A program made the translations under genes and the position numbers. The notes beneath the pieces were generated by a model that was not told where the DNA came from, did not search any database, and was given only the letters and a program-made list of their open reading frames with translations. Below are positions 52,133 to 61,013 of a stretch of 64,000 bases of DNA, one piece after another; position 1 is the first letter of the stretch, and each line of letters begins with the position of its first letter. The stretch comes from Pseudomonadota bacterium. Lineage in GTDB: Bacteria; Pseudomonadota; Alphaproteobacteria; Azospirillales; Azospirillaceae. The stretch lies in the NCBI GenBank assembly GCA_023423695.1, contig JAFAFA010000079.1:186001-250000 (forward strand). The letters are read 5' to 3'.

Positions 52133-52207
52133 GGCTCGCTCGTCTCCCCCAATGCTGCGGTTGCGTCCTGGCACATATGGCTTGGACGCGGTTTTGTCCC
52201 TCGGCGA

Positions 52208-52285
52208 TGGTCGGGGCGCCCGGATTCGAACCGGGGGCCTCCAGTACCCAAAACTGGCGCGCTGACCAGACTGCGCTACGCCCCG
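52208..52285 (-). tRNA. tRNA-Pro (TGG)
   Basis: Complete cloverleaf on the minus strand: acceptor CGGGGCG/CGCCCCG, D-arm AGCGCAGTCTGGTCAGCGC, anticodon stem-loop with TTTGGGT and anticodon TGG, T-arm CCCGGTTCGAATCCGGG and encoded CCA. Confidence 0.96.
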
Positions 52286-52440
52286 TCGCCGCGATGTGAG
52301 ATACACGAACGCCACGCCCACGGCAAGCGGACGGCGCATCGCTTTCACGCTCTTTCTCCATTCCGCCCGCCACACCGGCCATCCGGTGCGGCGTTCGGTC
52401 GCTAAACTCCAACCCTTCAACAGATTTCCGGATCCGTTCG

Positions 52441-52845
52441 TTGCCTTCGCTCACCCCTGCCCCGCTCGTCGTCGCCCTCTTCCTGCCCGACCTGGGCGAC
52501 CGGCCGGACCGGCGCGCGGCGGTCGACCTCGCCCATCGCCTGCTTCGCACCGGTGCGGCGGTGGATGTCGTCGCGCCGATGGGCGGCGGTCCCCTGCGGG
52601 CGGCCCTCGATCCCGCCATCGGGCAGATCGACCTTGCCAAACGGCACGCCGCAACCTCCGTCCTGGCACTGGCACGGGTGGTGGCGGAACGGCAGCACGG
52701 GCTGCTCGCCGCACCGCGGGAGGCGGCATGGATCGCCCGCGCGGCGCTGTGGCTTGCGCGCAGCGACGCACGGATGGCGGGCTTGGCTGGCGACGCGGCG
52801 GTCGACTTCGCGGCTATTCGTGCCGCAGCGCCTCGATGGGATTGA
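52441..52845 (+). pseudogene. truncated glycosyltransferase family 4-like remnant
   Basis: A 134-codon frame (TTG start) resembling only the N-terminal lobe of GT4-type glycosyltransferases: APLVVALFLPDLGDRPDRRA (usual form ALFLPxLxGGGAER), then DLAHRLLRTGAAVDVVAPMGGGPL and VLALARVVAERQ. The donor-binding C-terminal lobe is missing. The frame ends by running 32 bases into the 3' end of the convergent MacB-like permease gene, so the gene appears cut by a rearrangement. It could still be expressed as a short protein, but catalysis is unlikely. Confidence 0.5.
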
Positions 52846-54046
52846 GCAGCGCCGCCCGCCGGGCCGGATAGAGGCCGAAGAAGACCCCGATCAGTCCGCT
52901 GACGGCCACGGCCAGCACCACTGAGTCGATTTGGATCAGGGTCGGCCAGCCGGCAAGGGCGGCCACCCCCATGGCGGTCGCTATGCCCAGCGCCACCCCG
53001 ACCGCGGCACCGATCAGCGACAGGGTGGTCGACTCGATCAGGAACTGCACCAGGATGTCGCGCCGCCGCGCCCCAATGGCGAGCCGCAGCCCGATCTCCC
53101 GTGTGCGCTCGGTCACCGAAACCAGCATGATGTTCATGATCCCGATGCCGCCGACCAACAGCGACACGGCCGCCACCGCTGCCAGCAGGAAGGACAGCGC
53201 GCGCGACGAGGCATCGCGGGTCGCAGAAACCTCCGACAGGTCGCGCATCCAGAAATCGTCGTCCTGGCCGGGGATCAGCCGGTGGCGCTGGCGCAGCAGG
53301 TCGCGGATCTGGGCCTGCGCCTCAGCCATGTCGGCGCCATCCCGCATCTTCACCACAATGGTGTGGACGAAGCGCGGGTTGCTTTTCGCCATGCCCGGAA
53401 TGTTGCGCTTGGCGGTGGACAGCGGAACGAAGATGACGTCGTCCTGATCCTGCCCCTGGGTGTTCTGGCCCTTTTCCGCCAGCACGCCGACGACGGTCAG
53501 GGGCGTGGAAAAGACGCGGACCGGCTCGCCGATGGGATCGCCGCCGCCGAACAGGTTGCGCACGACCGTCCGGCCGAGCACGACCACCTTGTTGGCCTGG
53601 GCCACATCCTCGTCGGACAGCCCCCGCCCCGTCTCCACCGTCCAGTCGCGGGCATCCATGTAGTCGGGCGTGATGCCGAACAGCACCGTGCCCCAATTCT
53701 GGTTTCCGGCGACGATCTGCAGTCCCCAGCGCACCGACGGCGCCGTCACCACCACGCCGGGGATCTCGGTCAGCACCGCCAGCGCATCGTCCTCTGTAAG
53801 GGTCGATGCGGTGCCGGCGCCCAGTTTCACACCGCTGCGGACGATGCTGCCCTGCCCCACCATGATCAGGTTGGTGCCGAGGCTGGCGATCTGGCGCAGA
53901 ACCTGATCCCGCGCTCCTGCCCCAACCGCGACCATGGCGATCACCGCGGCGACGCCGATGACGATGCCCAGCATGGTCAGCGCGCTGCGCAACGGGTTGG
54001 CCCGCAGTGAATCGAGCGCCGCGCGCAGGGCGTCCCATGCCGTCAT
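52814..54046 (-). CDS. MacB-like ABC transporter permease (FtsX domain)
   Basis: 410-residue membrane subunit of the MacB/LolC/FtsX superfamily. TM1 is ALTMLGIVIGVAAVIAMVAVG; a periplasmic domain (about 45-275) follows; then three C-terminal helices with the FtsX signature VGGIGIMNIMLVSVTERTREIGLRLAIGARRRDIL. It works by mechanotransmission, pushing substrates through an outer-membrane channel rather than across the inner membrane. It overlaps the ATPase gene by four bases and belongs to the adaptor-ATPase-permease operon. The ATPase is a separate gene, unlike fused E. coli MacB. Confidence 0.92.
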   Translation of the reverse strand: MTAWDALRAALDSLRANPLRSALTMLGIVIGVAAVIAMVAVGAGARDQVLRQIASLGTNLIMVGQGSIVRSGVKLGAGTASTLTEDDALAVLTEIPGVVVTAPSVRWGLQIVAGNQNWGTVLFGITPDYMDARDWTVETGRGLSDEDVAQANKVVVLGRTVVRNLFGGGDPIGEPVRVFSTPLTVVGVLAEKGQNTQGQDQDDVIFVPLSTAKRNIPGMAKSNPRFVHTIVVKMRDGADMAEAQAQIRDLLRQRHRLIPGQDDDFWMRDLSEVSATRDASSRALSFLLAAVAAVSLLVGGIGIMNIMLVSVTERTREIGLRLAIGARRRDILVQFLIESTTLSLIGAAVGVALGIATAMGVAALAGWPTLIQIDSVVLAVAVSGLIGVFFGLYPARRAALLNPIEALRHE

Positions 54047-54816
54047 GCCGCCACCTCCGGATCCTGGCGCAGGTCGTCGATCAGCCGGCCGTCGCGGAAC
54101 TGCAGGACACGGGCGGCGAAGCGCGCCACCTCCGGTTCATGAGTGACCAGCACCACGGTGATGCCGCGCCGGTTCAGCCGCTGGAAAAGCGCGATGATTT
54201 CCAGGCTTGTTGCGGTGTCGAGCGCGCCCGTCGGCTCGTCGGCCAGAAGCAGGAGCGGGTCGTTGACCAGGGCACGGGCGATGGCGACCCGCTGCTGCTG
54301 ACCGCCGGAAAGCTGGGTCGGCCGATGCCCCGCCCGCTCCCGCAAGCCCACCGCGTCGAGCGCTGCCAGTGCCCGCTCCGCCCGCTCGGCATGTCCGACA
54401 CCGGCATAGACCATCGGCAGCATGACGTTGGCGAGCGCCGTCTGCCGCGGCAGGAGGTTGAAGGACTGGAAGACGAAGCCGATGCTGCGGTTCCGCACCG
54501 CCGCCAGGGCATCGGAGGAGAGGCCGGCGACCTCCCGCCCGTCCAGGCGGTAACGGCCGGCATCGGGACGGTCCAGGCATCCCAGCAGGTTCATGAAGGT
54601 GGATTTGCCGGATCCAGAGGGTCCCATCACGGCCACGAACTCGCCGCGGGCGATGGCGACGGTGACGCCGTCCAGCGCATGAACGGTCTGCGGTCCCATG
54701 CGGTAGTGGCGGGAGAGGTTTTCGACGGCGATGAGGGGCTTCCGATGCCCCCTCTCCCCCCCGGGGGGAGAGGGGGATTTGAGTGAAGCGGCGAGGGAAT
54801 CGGAGTCAGAAGCCAA
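54043..54816 (-). CDS. MacB-like ABC transporter ATP-binding subunit
   Basis: 257-residue LolD/MacB-type ATPase. Walker A GPSGSGKSTFMNLLG, signature LSGGQQQRVAIARAL, Walker B LLLADEPTGALD and H-loop VTHEPE are all present. The fold must begin by LIAVENLSRHYRMGPQTVHALDGV, upstream of the first ATG (54699). The only start codon that includes it is TTG 54816, which overlaps the adaptor stop. This adds about 30 residues encoded partly by a GC palindrome (54748-54776) and containing SPPGGERGH. The true start is therefore uncertain. Confidence 0.85.
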   Translation of the reverse strand: MASDSDSLAASLKSPSPPGGERGHRKPLIAVENLSRHYRMGPQTVHALDGVTVAIARGEFVAVMGPSGSGKSTFMNLLGCLDRPDAGRYRLDGREVAGLSSDALAAVRNRSIGFVFQSFNLLPRQTALANVMLPMVYAGVGHAERAERALAALDAVGLRERAGHRPTQLSGGQQQRVAIARALVNDPLLLLADEPTGALDTATSLEIIALFQRLNRRGITVVLVTHEPEVARFAARVLQFRDGRLIDDLRQDPEVAA

Positions 54817-56452
54817 GGCGCGGTCCCCGGCGGGTGTCGCGGTCGGGGGACAGGATGCCGGTGATGACCTCCTGCCCGGCACGCAGATCGCCGGACACCA
54901 CCTCCGTAAAGCTGCCATCACCGATGCCGAGCCGGACTGGCACACCGATGGGGTTGCCGTTGCCGGGGCCGGGAACCCAGACGGTGCGCCCGGCTTCCGC
55001 AGCCCGGCCGGGCTCCACCAGCGCATCGAAGCGGTCGCGCTGCGCAGGCTCCAGTAGAGCGGCCATCCTTTCCAGGGTTGCGGTGCGGATGGTGCCGGCC
55101 TCCATCCGGCGGCGCTCCGGATCACCGCCTTCGGCGTCCAACGCGGTGAAGCGCTCGCGCGCTTCGGCGACCAGGGCGGCGATGTCGCGGCGCTTGCTCT
55201 CGTCCAGCTTCAGCCCGTCCATTACCCGCTTGGCTGCCGCCTCCAACGCCGCGGCGCCGCGGCCGCCATTCGGCCCACCGGTGGTGGGGGCCGGCGCGTC
55301 GTCCGGCGTCCCGGCGCCCGGCGGGCGAAACCGCAGTGCGGCGTTGGGCAGCTTCACCGCCGACGGACGCTCGTCCACCGTGATGCGCAGGTTGGCGGTC
55401 ATGCCCGGCAACAGCCGCAAATCCGGATTCTCGACCGTGATGACGACGATGTAGGTGACGACGGTCAGGTCCTCCTTCGGCGCCAGCCGCACCTGGGCCA
55501 CCCGGCCGGTGAAGCTGTCGCCGGGGAAGGCGTTCACGGTGAAATGCACCGGCATGCCTTCGCGCACCCGGCCGATGTCGGCCTCGTCGATGTTGGCCAG
55601 CACCTCCATCTGCCGCAGATCCTGGGCGATGGTGAACAGGGTGGGCGCCGACAGGCTGGCCGCCACCGTCTGGCCGGTGCTGACCGCACGGTTCACCACC
55701 ACCCCGTCGATGGGAGAGCGGATGACCGAGCGGTTCAGGTCGACGCGGACGAGCTGCAAGGCGGCCTCGCGCTGGGCGACCTGGGCGCGGGCGACCTCCA
55801 CCTGGGCCGCGGCGACGGCGAGCGAGGCTTGGGCGGAGGATTCCGCCGCTTCGGCCTGCCGCTTCTGGGCGCGGGCGGCGACCAGTTGGGCCTGGGCGCT
55901 GTGGGCCGCCGTCTCCGCCTTTTCGAGGTCTGCGGCGGCCACCACCCCGCGGCCCTGCAGGTCGCGCCGGCGCCGCAGGTCCCGCTCCGCATCGCGCTGG
56001 GCAAGCTCGGCACGCAGGATCTGGGCATCGGCATTGGCGACGCTGGCCTTGGCGCTGGCAAGGTCGGCCTGCGCCTTGTCGTGCAGGGCCTGCTGTTGGA
56101 TCAGTGCCGCCTTGGCGGAATCGACGTCGGCGCCCGCCTGGGCCAGCCTTGCGGCGAGCTGGTCGCCGTTCAGGCGGGCGAGGATCTGGCCGCTGGTGAC
56201 GCGGCTGTTGAAATCGGCGTACAGCTCCGCGATCTGGCCGGAGAGTTGGGAACTGACCTCCACCGTCACCAGGGCGCTCATGGTGCCGGTGGCGGTGATC
56301 GCGCTGACCAGGGGGCCCTGTTCGACATGCGCGAGCCGGTAGGACGGTCCAGGCTCGGCGCGCGCCAGCACGACATAGGCGGACAGGCCGGCCGCGGCGC
56401 TGAGCGCCACCCCGGCCATGATCGCCGCCCGCCTGCCTGCTCCCCTCGCCAT
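54806..56452 (-). CDS. MacA/HlyD-family periplasmic adaptor with Spy-like insert
   Basis: 548-residue membrane-fusion protein. An N-terminal anchor (AAIMAGVALSAAAGLSAYVVLA) is followed by the lipoyl half-motif VEVSSQLSGQIAELYADFNSRV, a long Ala/Gln/Lys-rich helical hairpin (about 110-240) and RSPIDGVVVNRAVSTGQTV, then beta-barrel and membrane-proximal domains. Between barrel and final domain is an insert (about 55020-55330) with KLDESKRRDIAALVAEARERF and LLEPAQRDRFDAL, resembling the LTXXQ repeats of Spy/CpxP chaperones. It links the MacB-like permease to an outer-membrane channel not encoded here. Start ATG 56452 has a perfect GGAGGG. Confidence 0.9.
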   Translation of the reverse strand: MARGAGRRAAIMAGVALSAAAGLSAYVVLARAEPGPSYRLAHVEQGPLVSAITATGTMSALVTVEVSSQLSGQIAELYADFNSRVTSGQILARLNGDQLAARLAQAGADVDSAKAALIQQQALHDKAQADLASAKASVANADAQILRAELAQRDAERDLRRRRDLQGRGVVAAADLEKAETAAHSAQAQLVAARAQKRQAEAAESSAQASLAVAAAQVEVARAQVAQREAALQLVRVDLNRSVIRSPIDGVVVNRAVSTGQTVAASLSAPTLFTIAQDLRQMEVLANIDEADIGRVREGMPVHFTVNAFPGDSFTGRVAQVRLAPKEDLTVVTYIVVITVENPDLRLLPGMTANLRITVDERPSAVKLPNAALRFRPPGAGTPDDAPAPTTGGPNGGRGAAALEAAAKRVMDGLKLDESKRRDIAALVAEARERFTALDAEGGDPERRRMEAGTIRTATLERMAALLEPAQRDRFDALVEPGRAAEAGRTVWVPGPGNGNPIGVPVRLGIGDGSFTEVVSGDLRAGQEVITGILSPDRDTRRGPRLGF

Positions 56453-56533
56453 GCCTGCCCTCCGCGCCGTAAGCCGCGCGATCAATCTGGGGGAGTTTAA
56501 GCGAAAGTCATGGGCGGGGGATCGTCTTTCCGC

Positions 56534-57004
56534 TTACGGCTTCGTGATGTCGGGCGACACCACGCGGTCACCGGGACGGATGCCCAGCCGTGCCGCCATG
56601 CCGCCGTTCAACTCCAGGATCGCCTTCACCGGGCCGTCGGAACTGATGGAGTCCAGCGATTCCGGCACCGCGCGCTCGTGGATGTTCACGATGCGACCGT
56701 CGGCGGCGATGAACAACATGTCCAGCGGGATCAGAGTGTTCTTCATCCAGAAGCTGGCCGGCTGCACCCGGTCGTAGACGAACAGCATCCCGGCATCGGC
56801 CGGCATCGACTGGCGATACATAAGACCCTGCGCCTGCTGGCCGGGGGTCAGGGCCAGTTCGACGGTGAAGCGGAACTTGCCGCCGCCTGCCGTCTCGACG
56901 GTCAGCTTGGACTTCTGGAAGCTCTCCAGCGCCACCGCCGGAAGGGCGGCTACCAGCAGCAGGAGCGCCATGACGGCACCCCGAAAACCCCGACCGAACA
57001 TCAT
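56534..57004 (-). CDS. exported DUF192 family protein
   Basis: 156 residues. A signal peptide (MMFGRGFRGAVMALLLLVAALPAVA) precedes a DUF192 domain: FTVELALTPGQQAQGLMYRQ, MLFVYDRVQPASFWMKNTLIPLDMLFI and ILELNGGMAARLGIRPGDRV are the conserved blocks. The function of DUF192 is not established; the domain is common in alphaproteobacteria downstream of cold-shock genes, but here the neighbours are kdsA and the efflux operon. Single gene on the minus strand. Confidence 0.87.
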   Translation of the reverse strand: MMFGRGFRGAVMALLLLVAALPAVALESFQKSKLTVETAGGGKFRFTVELALTPGQQAQGLMYRQSMPADAGMLFVYDRVQPASFWMKNTLIPLDMLFIAADGRIVNIHERAVPESLDSISSDGPVKAILELNGGMAARLGIRPGDRVVSPDITKP

Positions 57005-57079
57005 GCTCGTCCCCGAACAGCTGAAGCGGAAGAGGCGCCAGTCAACCACGGCGCCCCTTCCCTGCCAAATTAAGCTTTT

Positions 57080-57907
57080 CTAGGACTTCGCCAGACGGTC
57101 GAAGGCCTGCAACTTCGCCAGCAGCGCCGGCATGTCCGTCAGCGGGACCATGTTGGGGCCGTCGCTGGGCGCGCAGTCCGGGTTCTCATGCGTCTCCATG
57201 AAGACGGCGGCGACGCCGACCGCGATGGCCGCACGCGCCAGCACCGGCACGAATTCCCGCTGACCGCCGGAGGTGGTGCCCTGCCCGCCGGGCTGCTGGA
57301 CGGAGTGGGTGGCGTCGAACACCACTGGGAAGCCGGTCTCCGCCATGATCGGCAGGGACCGCATGTCCGACACCAGCGTGTTGTAGCCGAAGCTGGCGCC
57401 GCGCTCGCACAGCAGCACGCGCTCGTTGCCCGAGGCGACCAGCTTGGCGGCGACGTTCTTCATGTCCCACGGCGCCAGGAACTGACCCTTCTTGACGTTC
57501 ACGGCCCGGCCGGTCTCCGCGGCGGCGATCAGCAGGTCGGTCTGGCGGCAGAGGAAGGCTGGTATCTGCAGCACGTCCACCGCCTCTGCGACGGGGGCGC
57601 ACTGGCCGGACTCGTGCACGTCGGTGATGACCGGGCAGCCGAAGCGCTCGCGGATTTCCGCGAAGATCGGCAACGCCTTGTCCATGCCGAGGCCGCGCGC
57701 GGTGGTGATGGAGGTGCGGTTGGCCTTGTCGAAGCTGGACTTGTAGATCAACCCCATGCCCAACGCCTTGGTCATCTCCACCAGCGCTGACGCAGTCTCC
57801 ATCGCATGGTCGCGGCTTTCCATCTGGCAGGGGCCGGCGATCAGGACGAAGGGACGGTCGTTGGCAATGGTCAGGTCGCCGATCTGGACGGCGCGCGGCG
57901 TGGTCAT
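57080..57907 (-). CDS. kdsA: 3-deoxy-D-manno-octulosonate 8-phosphate synthase
   Basis: 275-residue TIM-barrel enzyme condensing PEP with arabinose 5-phosphate, the first step of Kdo synthesis for lipopolysaccharide. The motif FVLIAGPCQMESRDHA has Cys27 where E. coli KdsA has Asn, so this is the metal-dependent class. Other conserved blocks are KSSFDKANRTS and FDATHSVQQPGGQG. The ATG at 57907 has GGAG upstream. It forms part of the usual tpiA-secG-pyrG-kdsA neighbourhood, here interrupted by two insertions (dienelactone hydrolase and an autotransporter). Confidence 0.96.
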   Translation of the reverse strand: MTTPRAVQIGDLTIANDRPFVLIAGPCQMESRDHAMETASALVEMTKALGMGLIYKSSFDKANRTSITTARGLGMDKALPIFAEIRERFGCPVITDVHESGQCAPVAEAVDVLQIPAFLCRQTDLLIAAAETGRAVNVKKGQFLAPWDMKNVAAKLVASGNERVLLCERGASFGYNTLVSDMRSLPIMAETGFPVVFDATHSVQQPGGQGTTSGGQREFVPVLARAAIAVGVAAVFMETHENPDCAPSDGPNMVPLTDMPALLAKLQAFDRLAKS

Positions 57908-58032
57908 CGGAGTGCTCCAAAACAAGAACGGGCGAGAGGGCGCCCGTGGGCCTTTGCATCCCATTAAATGGGGGGATGGTCAATGGCGGGCGGCGTCAAT
58001 GCTGGGCAGCGAGCCGAAGCGCAAAGCGGAAT

Positions 58033-58134
58033 ACCCCCTCCCCGACCCTCCCCCGCTACGCGTGAGAGGGAGTTGAGCGAAGGAGCGGCGGAGTTCCCTC
58101 TCCCGCGTAGCGGGGGAGGGTTAGGGAGGGGGCA
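58033..58134. repeat. intergenic inverted-repeat element, copy D
   Basis: About 102 bases: ACCCCCTCCCCGACCCTC... / ...GAGGGTTAGGGAGGGGGCA, with the shared internal block GCGGCGGAGTTCCCTCTC. It lies between kdsA and the dienelactone hydrolase and almost touches the latter's stop codon. Confidence 0.85.
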
Positions 58135-58138
58135 AACA

Positions 58139-58834
58139 TCACCCAAGATGCGTCCGGAAGAACTCCACCGTCAGGCGGTTCGCCTCGTCGGCTGCATCCG
58201 CGTCGTAATGTTCGCCGCCCGGCCGGGCGAAGGCGTGGTCCATGCCGGGATAGACCTTGGCCGTCACCCACTTGTTACCTTTCACCCCGGCCAGCAGGGC
58301 GTCGCGCTTGTCGGGGCTGGAGAACTTGTCGTTCTCGGCGACATGCAGAAGCAGCGGCTTGGCGATCCTGCCGGCCTCGCCCAGCAGCCCTTCCAACCCG
58401 ACGCCGTAATAGCCGACATTGGCGTCCGCATCCGACCGCGTCGCCATCATGAAGGCCAGCCGGCCGCCCAGACAATAGCCGACGCTGCCGGCCTTGCCGG
58501 TGCAGCTCTCCTGCCCCCGGACCCAGGCGAGGGCGGCCTTCAGGTCATCCACCGCCTTGTCCTGGTCCATGCCGTTCATCAGGGCGAAGGCTTGGTTCCA
58601 TTCCTCCTGCGTCTTGTCGGTCAGCTGCACGCCCGGCTGCTGTCGCCAGAACAGGTCCGGGCACACCGCCAGGAACCCCTGCGAGGCGTACCAGTCGCAC
58701 AGTTCGCGCATCACCGCGTTGACGCCGAAGATCTCCTGGATCACCACCAGCCCGCCGGCAGGAGTTACCGTGGGCTTGGCGACGTAGGCCGAAAAGCGGC
58801 CGCCGTCTGCGGCATCGATCATCACTTCGGACAT
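58139..58834 (-). CDS. dienelactone hydrolase family protein
   Basis: 231-residue alpha/beta hydrolase of the DLH family. The nucleophile is Cys in VGYCLGGRLAF, the acid Asp lies in VAENDKFSSPDKRD and the His in YPGMDHAFARPGG; the N-terminal Glu that activates the Cys is in VVIQEIFGVNAVMREL. Classical enzymes open dienelactone in chloroaromatic breakdown, but most family members act on other esters, so the substrate is unknown. Strong GGAGGAGAAG ribosome-binding site. No aromatic-degradation genes are near. Confidence 0.9.
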   Translation of the reverse strand: MSEVMIDAADGGRFSAYVAKPTVTPAGGLVVIQEIFGVNAVMRELCDWYASQGFLAVCPDLFWRQQPGVQLTDKTQEEWNQAFALMNGMDQDKAVDDLKAALAWVRGQESCTGKAGSVGYCLGGRLAFMMATRSDADANVGYYGVGLEGLLGEAGRIAKPLLLHVAENDKFSSPDKRDALLAGVKGNKWVTAKVYPGMDHAFARPGGEHYDADAADEANRLTVEFFRTHLG

Positions 58835-58908
58835 GGCGTTCTTCTCCTCCCATTGGCAAATCCGCCCCTGATATGGAGCGGACTTGGCCCCGGTCACCCC
58901 GCCTTTGG

Positions 58909-60735
58909 TCAGAAGCCGACGCTGACGCCGACAAAGCCGCCATAGTCGCCGCGGTCCTGATCGCCCAACCGGGCATTGAGGCCCAGCGTGCCTGTCACCG
59001 ACGCGGCCAGGCGGAAGGATGCACCGGCGATCAGGTCGACATAGCTGCGGTCCGGCTTCGCCACCGCCACGTCGTAGGCGAGCGTGGAGATGCTGCGGCT
59101 TTCCACCGTGATCCTGCGCTGGTCGTCCTTGAACTCGCGGTTCAAAGTGACCTTGGCGTAGGGCAGGACGCTGCCGAAATCATAGGCCGCCTGATAGCCG
59201 ACGCTGCCGACCAGCGAGTTGCGGGTCTGCGAGCGGTAGGTGAAGCCGAACAGGCTGCTGTCCTCGCTGAAGCCCTCCACCTCCACATGCTGATAGCGCA
59301 GGCCGAGGACCGGACCATGGGTCAGACCTCCCATGGCGAAGTCGTAGCCGCCCTCGACACCGATGGAAGCGTTGATGCCATCGGTGTTGCCGCCGGTCGA
59401 ATGGTCGGTGCCGTTGATGGTGACGCCACGGCGCAGATCGTAGTCGGTGAAGCCGAAGGACCCGACACCGTTCACGAAGGCGCCGCCCATGCGGTAGACG
59501 CCATAACCGCTCAGCACATAGTCGCGCTGCTTGTAATCGCCGCCGGTGGAAAAGCTGCCGCGATAGTGCGACAGCGTGCCGGCCACGCCCAGCAGCAGGT
59601 TTTCGCCGAAGCGCTTGTCGATGCCCACGCTGACCGCCAGCGGCGTGCCGCGCACCTCCGCCTGCCCGCCGGCGCCGGGATCGCCCGTGCGGTCGCTGGT
59701 CAGGCGCCCTGCTCCGCCGCTGATCCAGGCGCCGGCTTCTCCGGGCTTGCGGCTCCACAGGCTGGTCGCCGCCTGGGCGAGAATCGTCGCGGTCACCCGG
59801 TCGCGCGTCCGCAACGGCGATTCGGCAAGCTGCGCGACGTTGCCGGGCGCCGTCAGCGCGTTCAGCACGAAGTCGGACACGGCACGATGTCCGGCGGTCG
59901 TCGGATGGACGCCATCGGCGAACAGATAGCTCTCCGCCGCGTTCGGTGCCACCAAGGTGGCGGAGGTGCAGAGCAGCGAACTGCTGGTGACGCAGGCGGT
60001 CCCCGTCACGTTGGTGAAGCCGAAGGATGCCGGATTCGCCACCGCGGCCCGCAGCAGCGAATAGGTGTCGATGGGGATGACCGAGACACCGGCATTCGCC
60101 AGCCCCAGCGTGACCAACTGGTTATAGCCGCTCACCAGCTGGGAGATCTGCCCGGCCGCCGCACCCTGCGCCTGCCCGAATGGAGTGGAGCCGATGTCCG
60201 GCACGGTCGGCACCAGGATGGTGCGCGCACCGGCCGCCCGCAGCCGTGCGACCTGCGTCACGAGATCGGTGGCCGCTTGCGTCACCGTCGCCTGGGCGGT
60301 TGACGGGCTGCTCAGCGAGGCGAGGATGTCATTGGCACCGCCCCAGACGGTGTAGAGCGCATTCGGATCGGCCCGCCCGCCGGTGGAGGCGAGATAGCCG
60401 GAGATTTGCGTCGCCACGCTGGGCGCCAGCGCCGTCGGACCGGTCGCCGGCACGCCGACGGAAGTGTTCACCCGCGCTCCGCCGACCGCATAGTCGGTGC
60501 CGCCGCGCACCGCCGTGACGGCGGAGGTGCCGAGCGCACCGGCGAGGCTCTCCGCCCACACCGGGCCTGGGTTGGTGGTGAACTTGCCGCCGACCGGCAA
60601 AAGCGACTGGAACGCGCCGCTATCGGTCAGGCTGTCGCCGAAGAAGATGGTGGAGGAGTAGTCCGCCGCCGTGGCCGGGACGGCGCCGAGCGCGGTCAGG
60701 CAGGTGGCGAACGCGGCGATCCTGGCGCGATTCAT
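58909..60735 (-). CDS. autotransporter esterase of the GDSL family
   Basis: 608-residue type Va secreted protein. Signal peptide MNRARIAAFATCLTALGAVPATA is followed by a GDSL/SGNH passenger (about 24-320): block I IFFGDSLTDSGAF (nucleophile Ser), block III GGANDI and block V FADGVHPTTAGH (Asp-His). The C-terminal 270 residues are an autotransporter beta-barrel ending in VGVSVGF, with terminal Phe for BAM insertion. The layout matches EstA/EstP-like surface lipases involved in rhamnolipid production or motility in Pseudomonas. Good GGAAGGA site before the ATG. Monocistronic. Confidence 0.94.
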   Translation of the reverse strand: MNRARIAAFATCLTALGAVPATAADYSSTIFFGDSLTDSGAFQSLLPVGGKFTTNPGPVWAESLAGALGTSAVTAVRGGTDYAVGGARVNTSVGVPATGPTALAPSVATQISGYLASTGGRADPNALYTVWGGANDILASLSSPSTAQATVTQAATDLVTQVARLRAAGARTILVPTVPDIGSTPFGQAQGAAAGQISQLVSGYNQLVTLGLANAGVSVIPIDTYSLLRAAVANPASFGFTNVTGTACVTSSSLLCTSATLVAPNAAESYLFADGVHPTTAGHRAVSDFVLNALTAPGNVAQLAESPLRTRDRVTATILAQAATSLWSRKPGEAGAWISGGAGRLTSDRTGDPGAGGQAEVRGTPLAVSVGIDKRFGENLLLGVAGTLSHYRGSFSTGGDYKQRDYVLSGYGVYRMGGAFVNGVGSFGFTDYDLRRGVTINGTDHSTGGNTDGINASIGVEGGYDFAMGGLTHGPVLGLRYQHVEVEGFSEDSSLFGFTYRSQTRNSLVGSVGYQAAYDFGSVLPYAKVTLNREFKDDQRRITVESRSISTLAYDVAVAKPDRSYVDLIAGASFRLAASVTGTLGLNARLGDQDRGDYGGFVGVSVGF

Positions 60736-60842
60736 GGTCCTTCCCCCGATCCGATTGTTCGCCTATGCGATTTTCAGAGGATGGTCGCACAAGGGTGTCG
60801 GACGAACAAGGAAGGTGACGTATGGGGAAGGTTGTGGGCGTG

Positions 60843-60877
60843 AAAAAGCCCCGCTTTATGGGGCGGGGCTTTTTTTC
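60843..60877 (-). terminator. Rho-independent terminator downstream of pyrG
   Basis: AAAAAGCCCCGC (60843-60854) and GCGGGGCTTTTTT (60863-60875) form a strong stem with A/T runs on both sides. On the minus strand it ends the pyrG transcript after repeat copy E. Confidence 0.88.
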
Positions 60878-60900
60878 AGTACAGAAGCTCGAATGCGGCT

Positions 60901-61004
60901 TGCCCCCTCCCCGACCCTCCCCCGCTTCGCGGGAGAGGGAGATAAGCGCGGAAGCGGCGGAGTTCCCTCTCCCGCAAAAGCGGGGGAGGGCTAGGGAGGG
61001 GGCA
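60901..61004. repeat. intergenic inverted-repeat element, copy E
   Basis: About 104 bases with ends TGCCCCCTCCCCGACCCT and AGGGCTAGGGAGGGGGCA; internal block GCGGCGGAGTTCCCTCTC shared with copies B and D. It lies between the pyrG stop and its terminator. Confidence 0.85.
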
Positions 61005-61013
61005 GATGCGCCC

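Noticed and set aside
49696..52285. Integrated element near the three tRNA genes
   Set aside because: No integrase, no repeated tRNA 3' end, and the intervening genes (chemoreceptor, NDUFS4 homologue) look native in composition.
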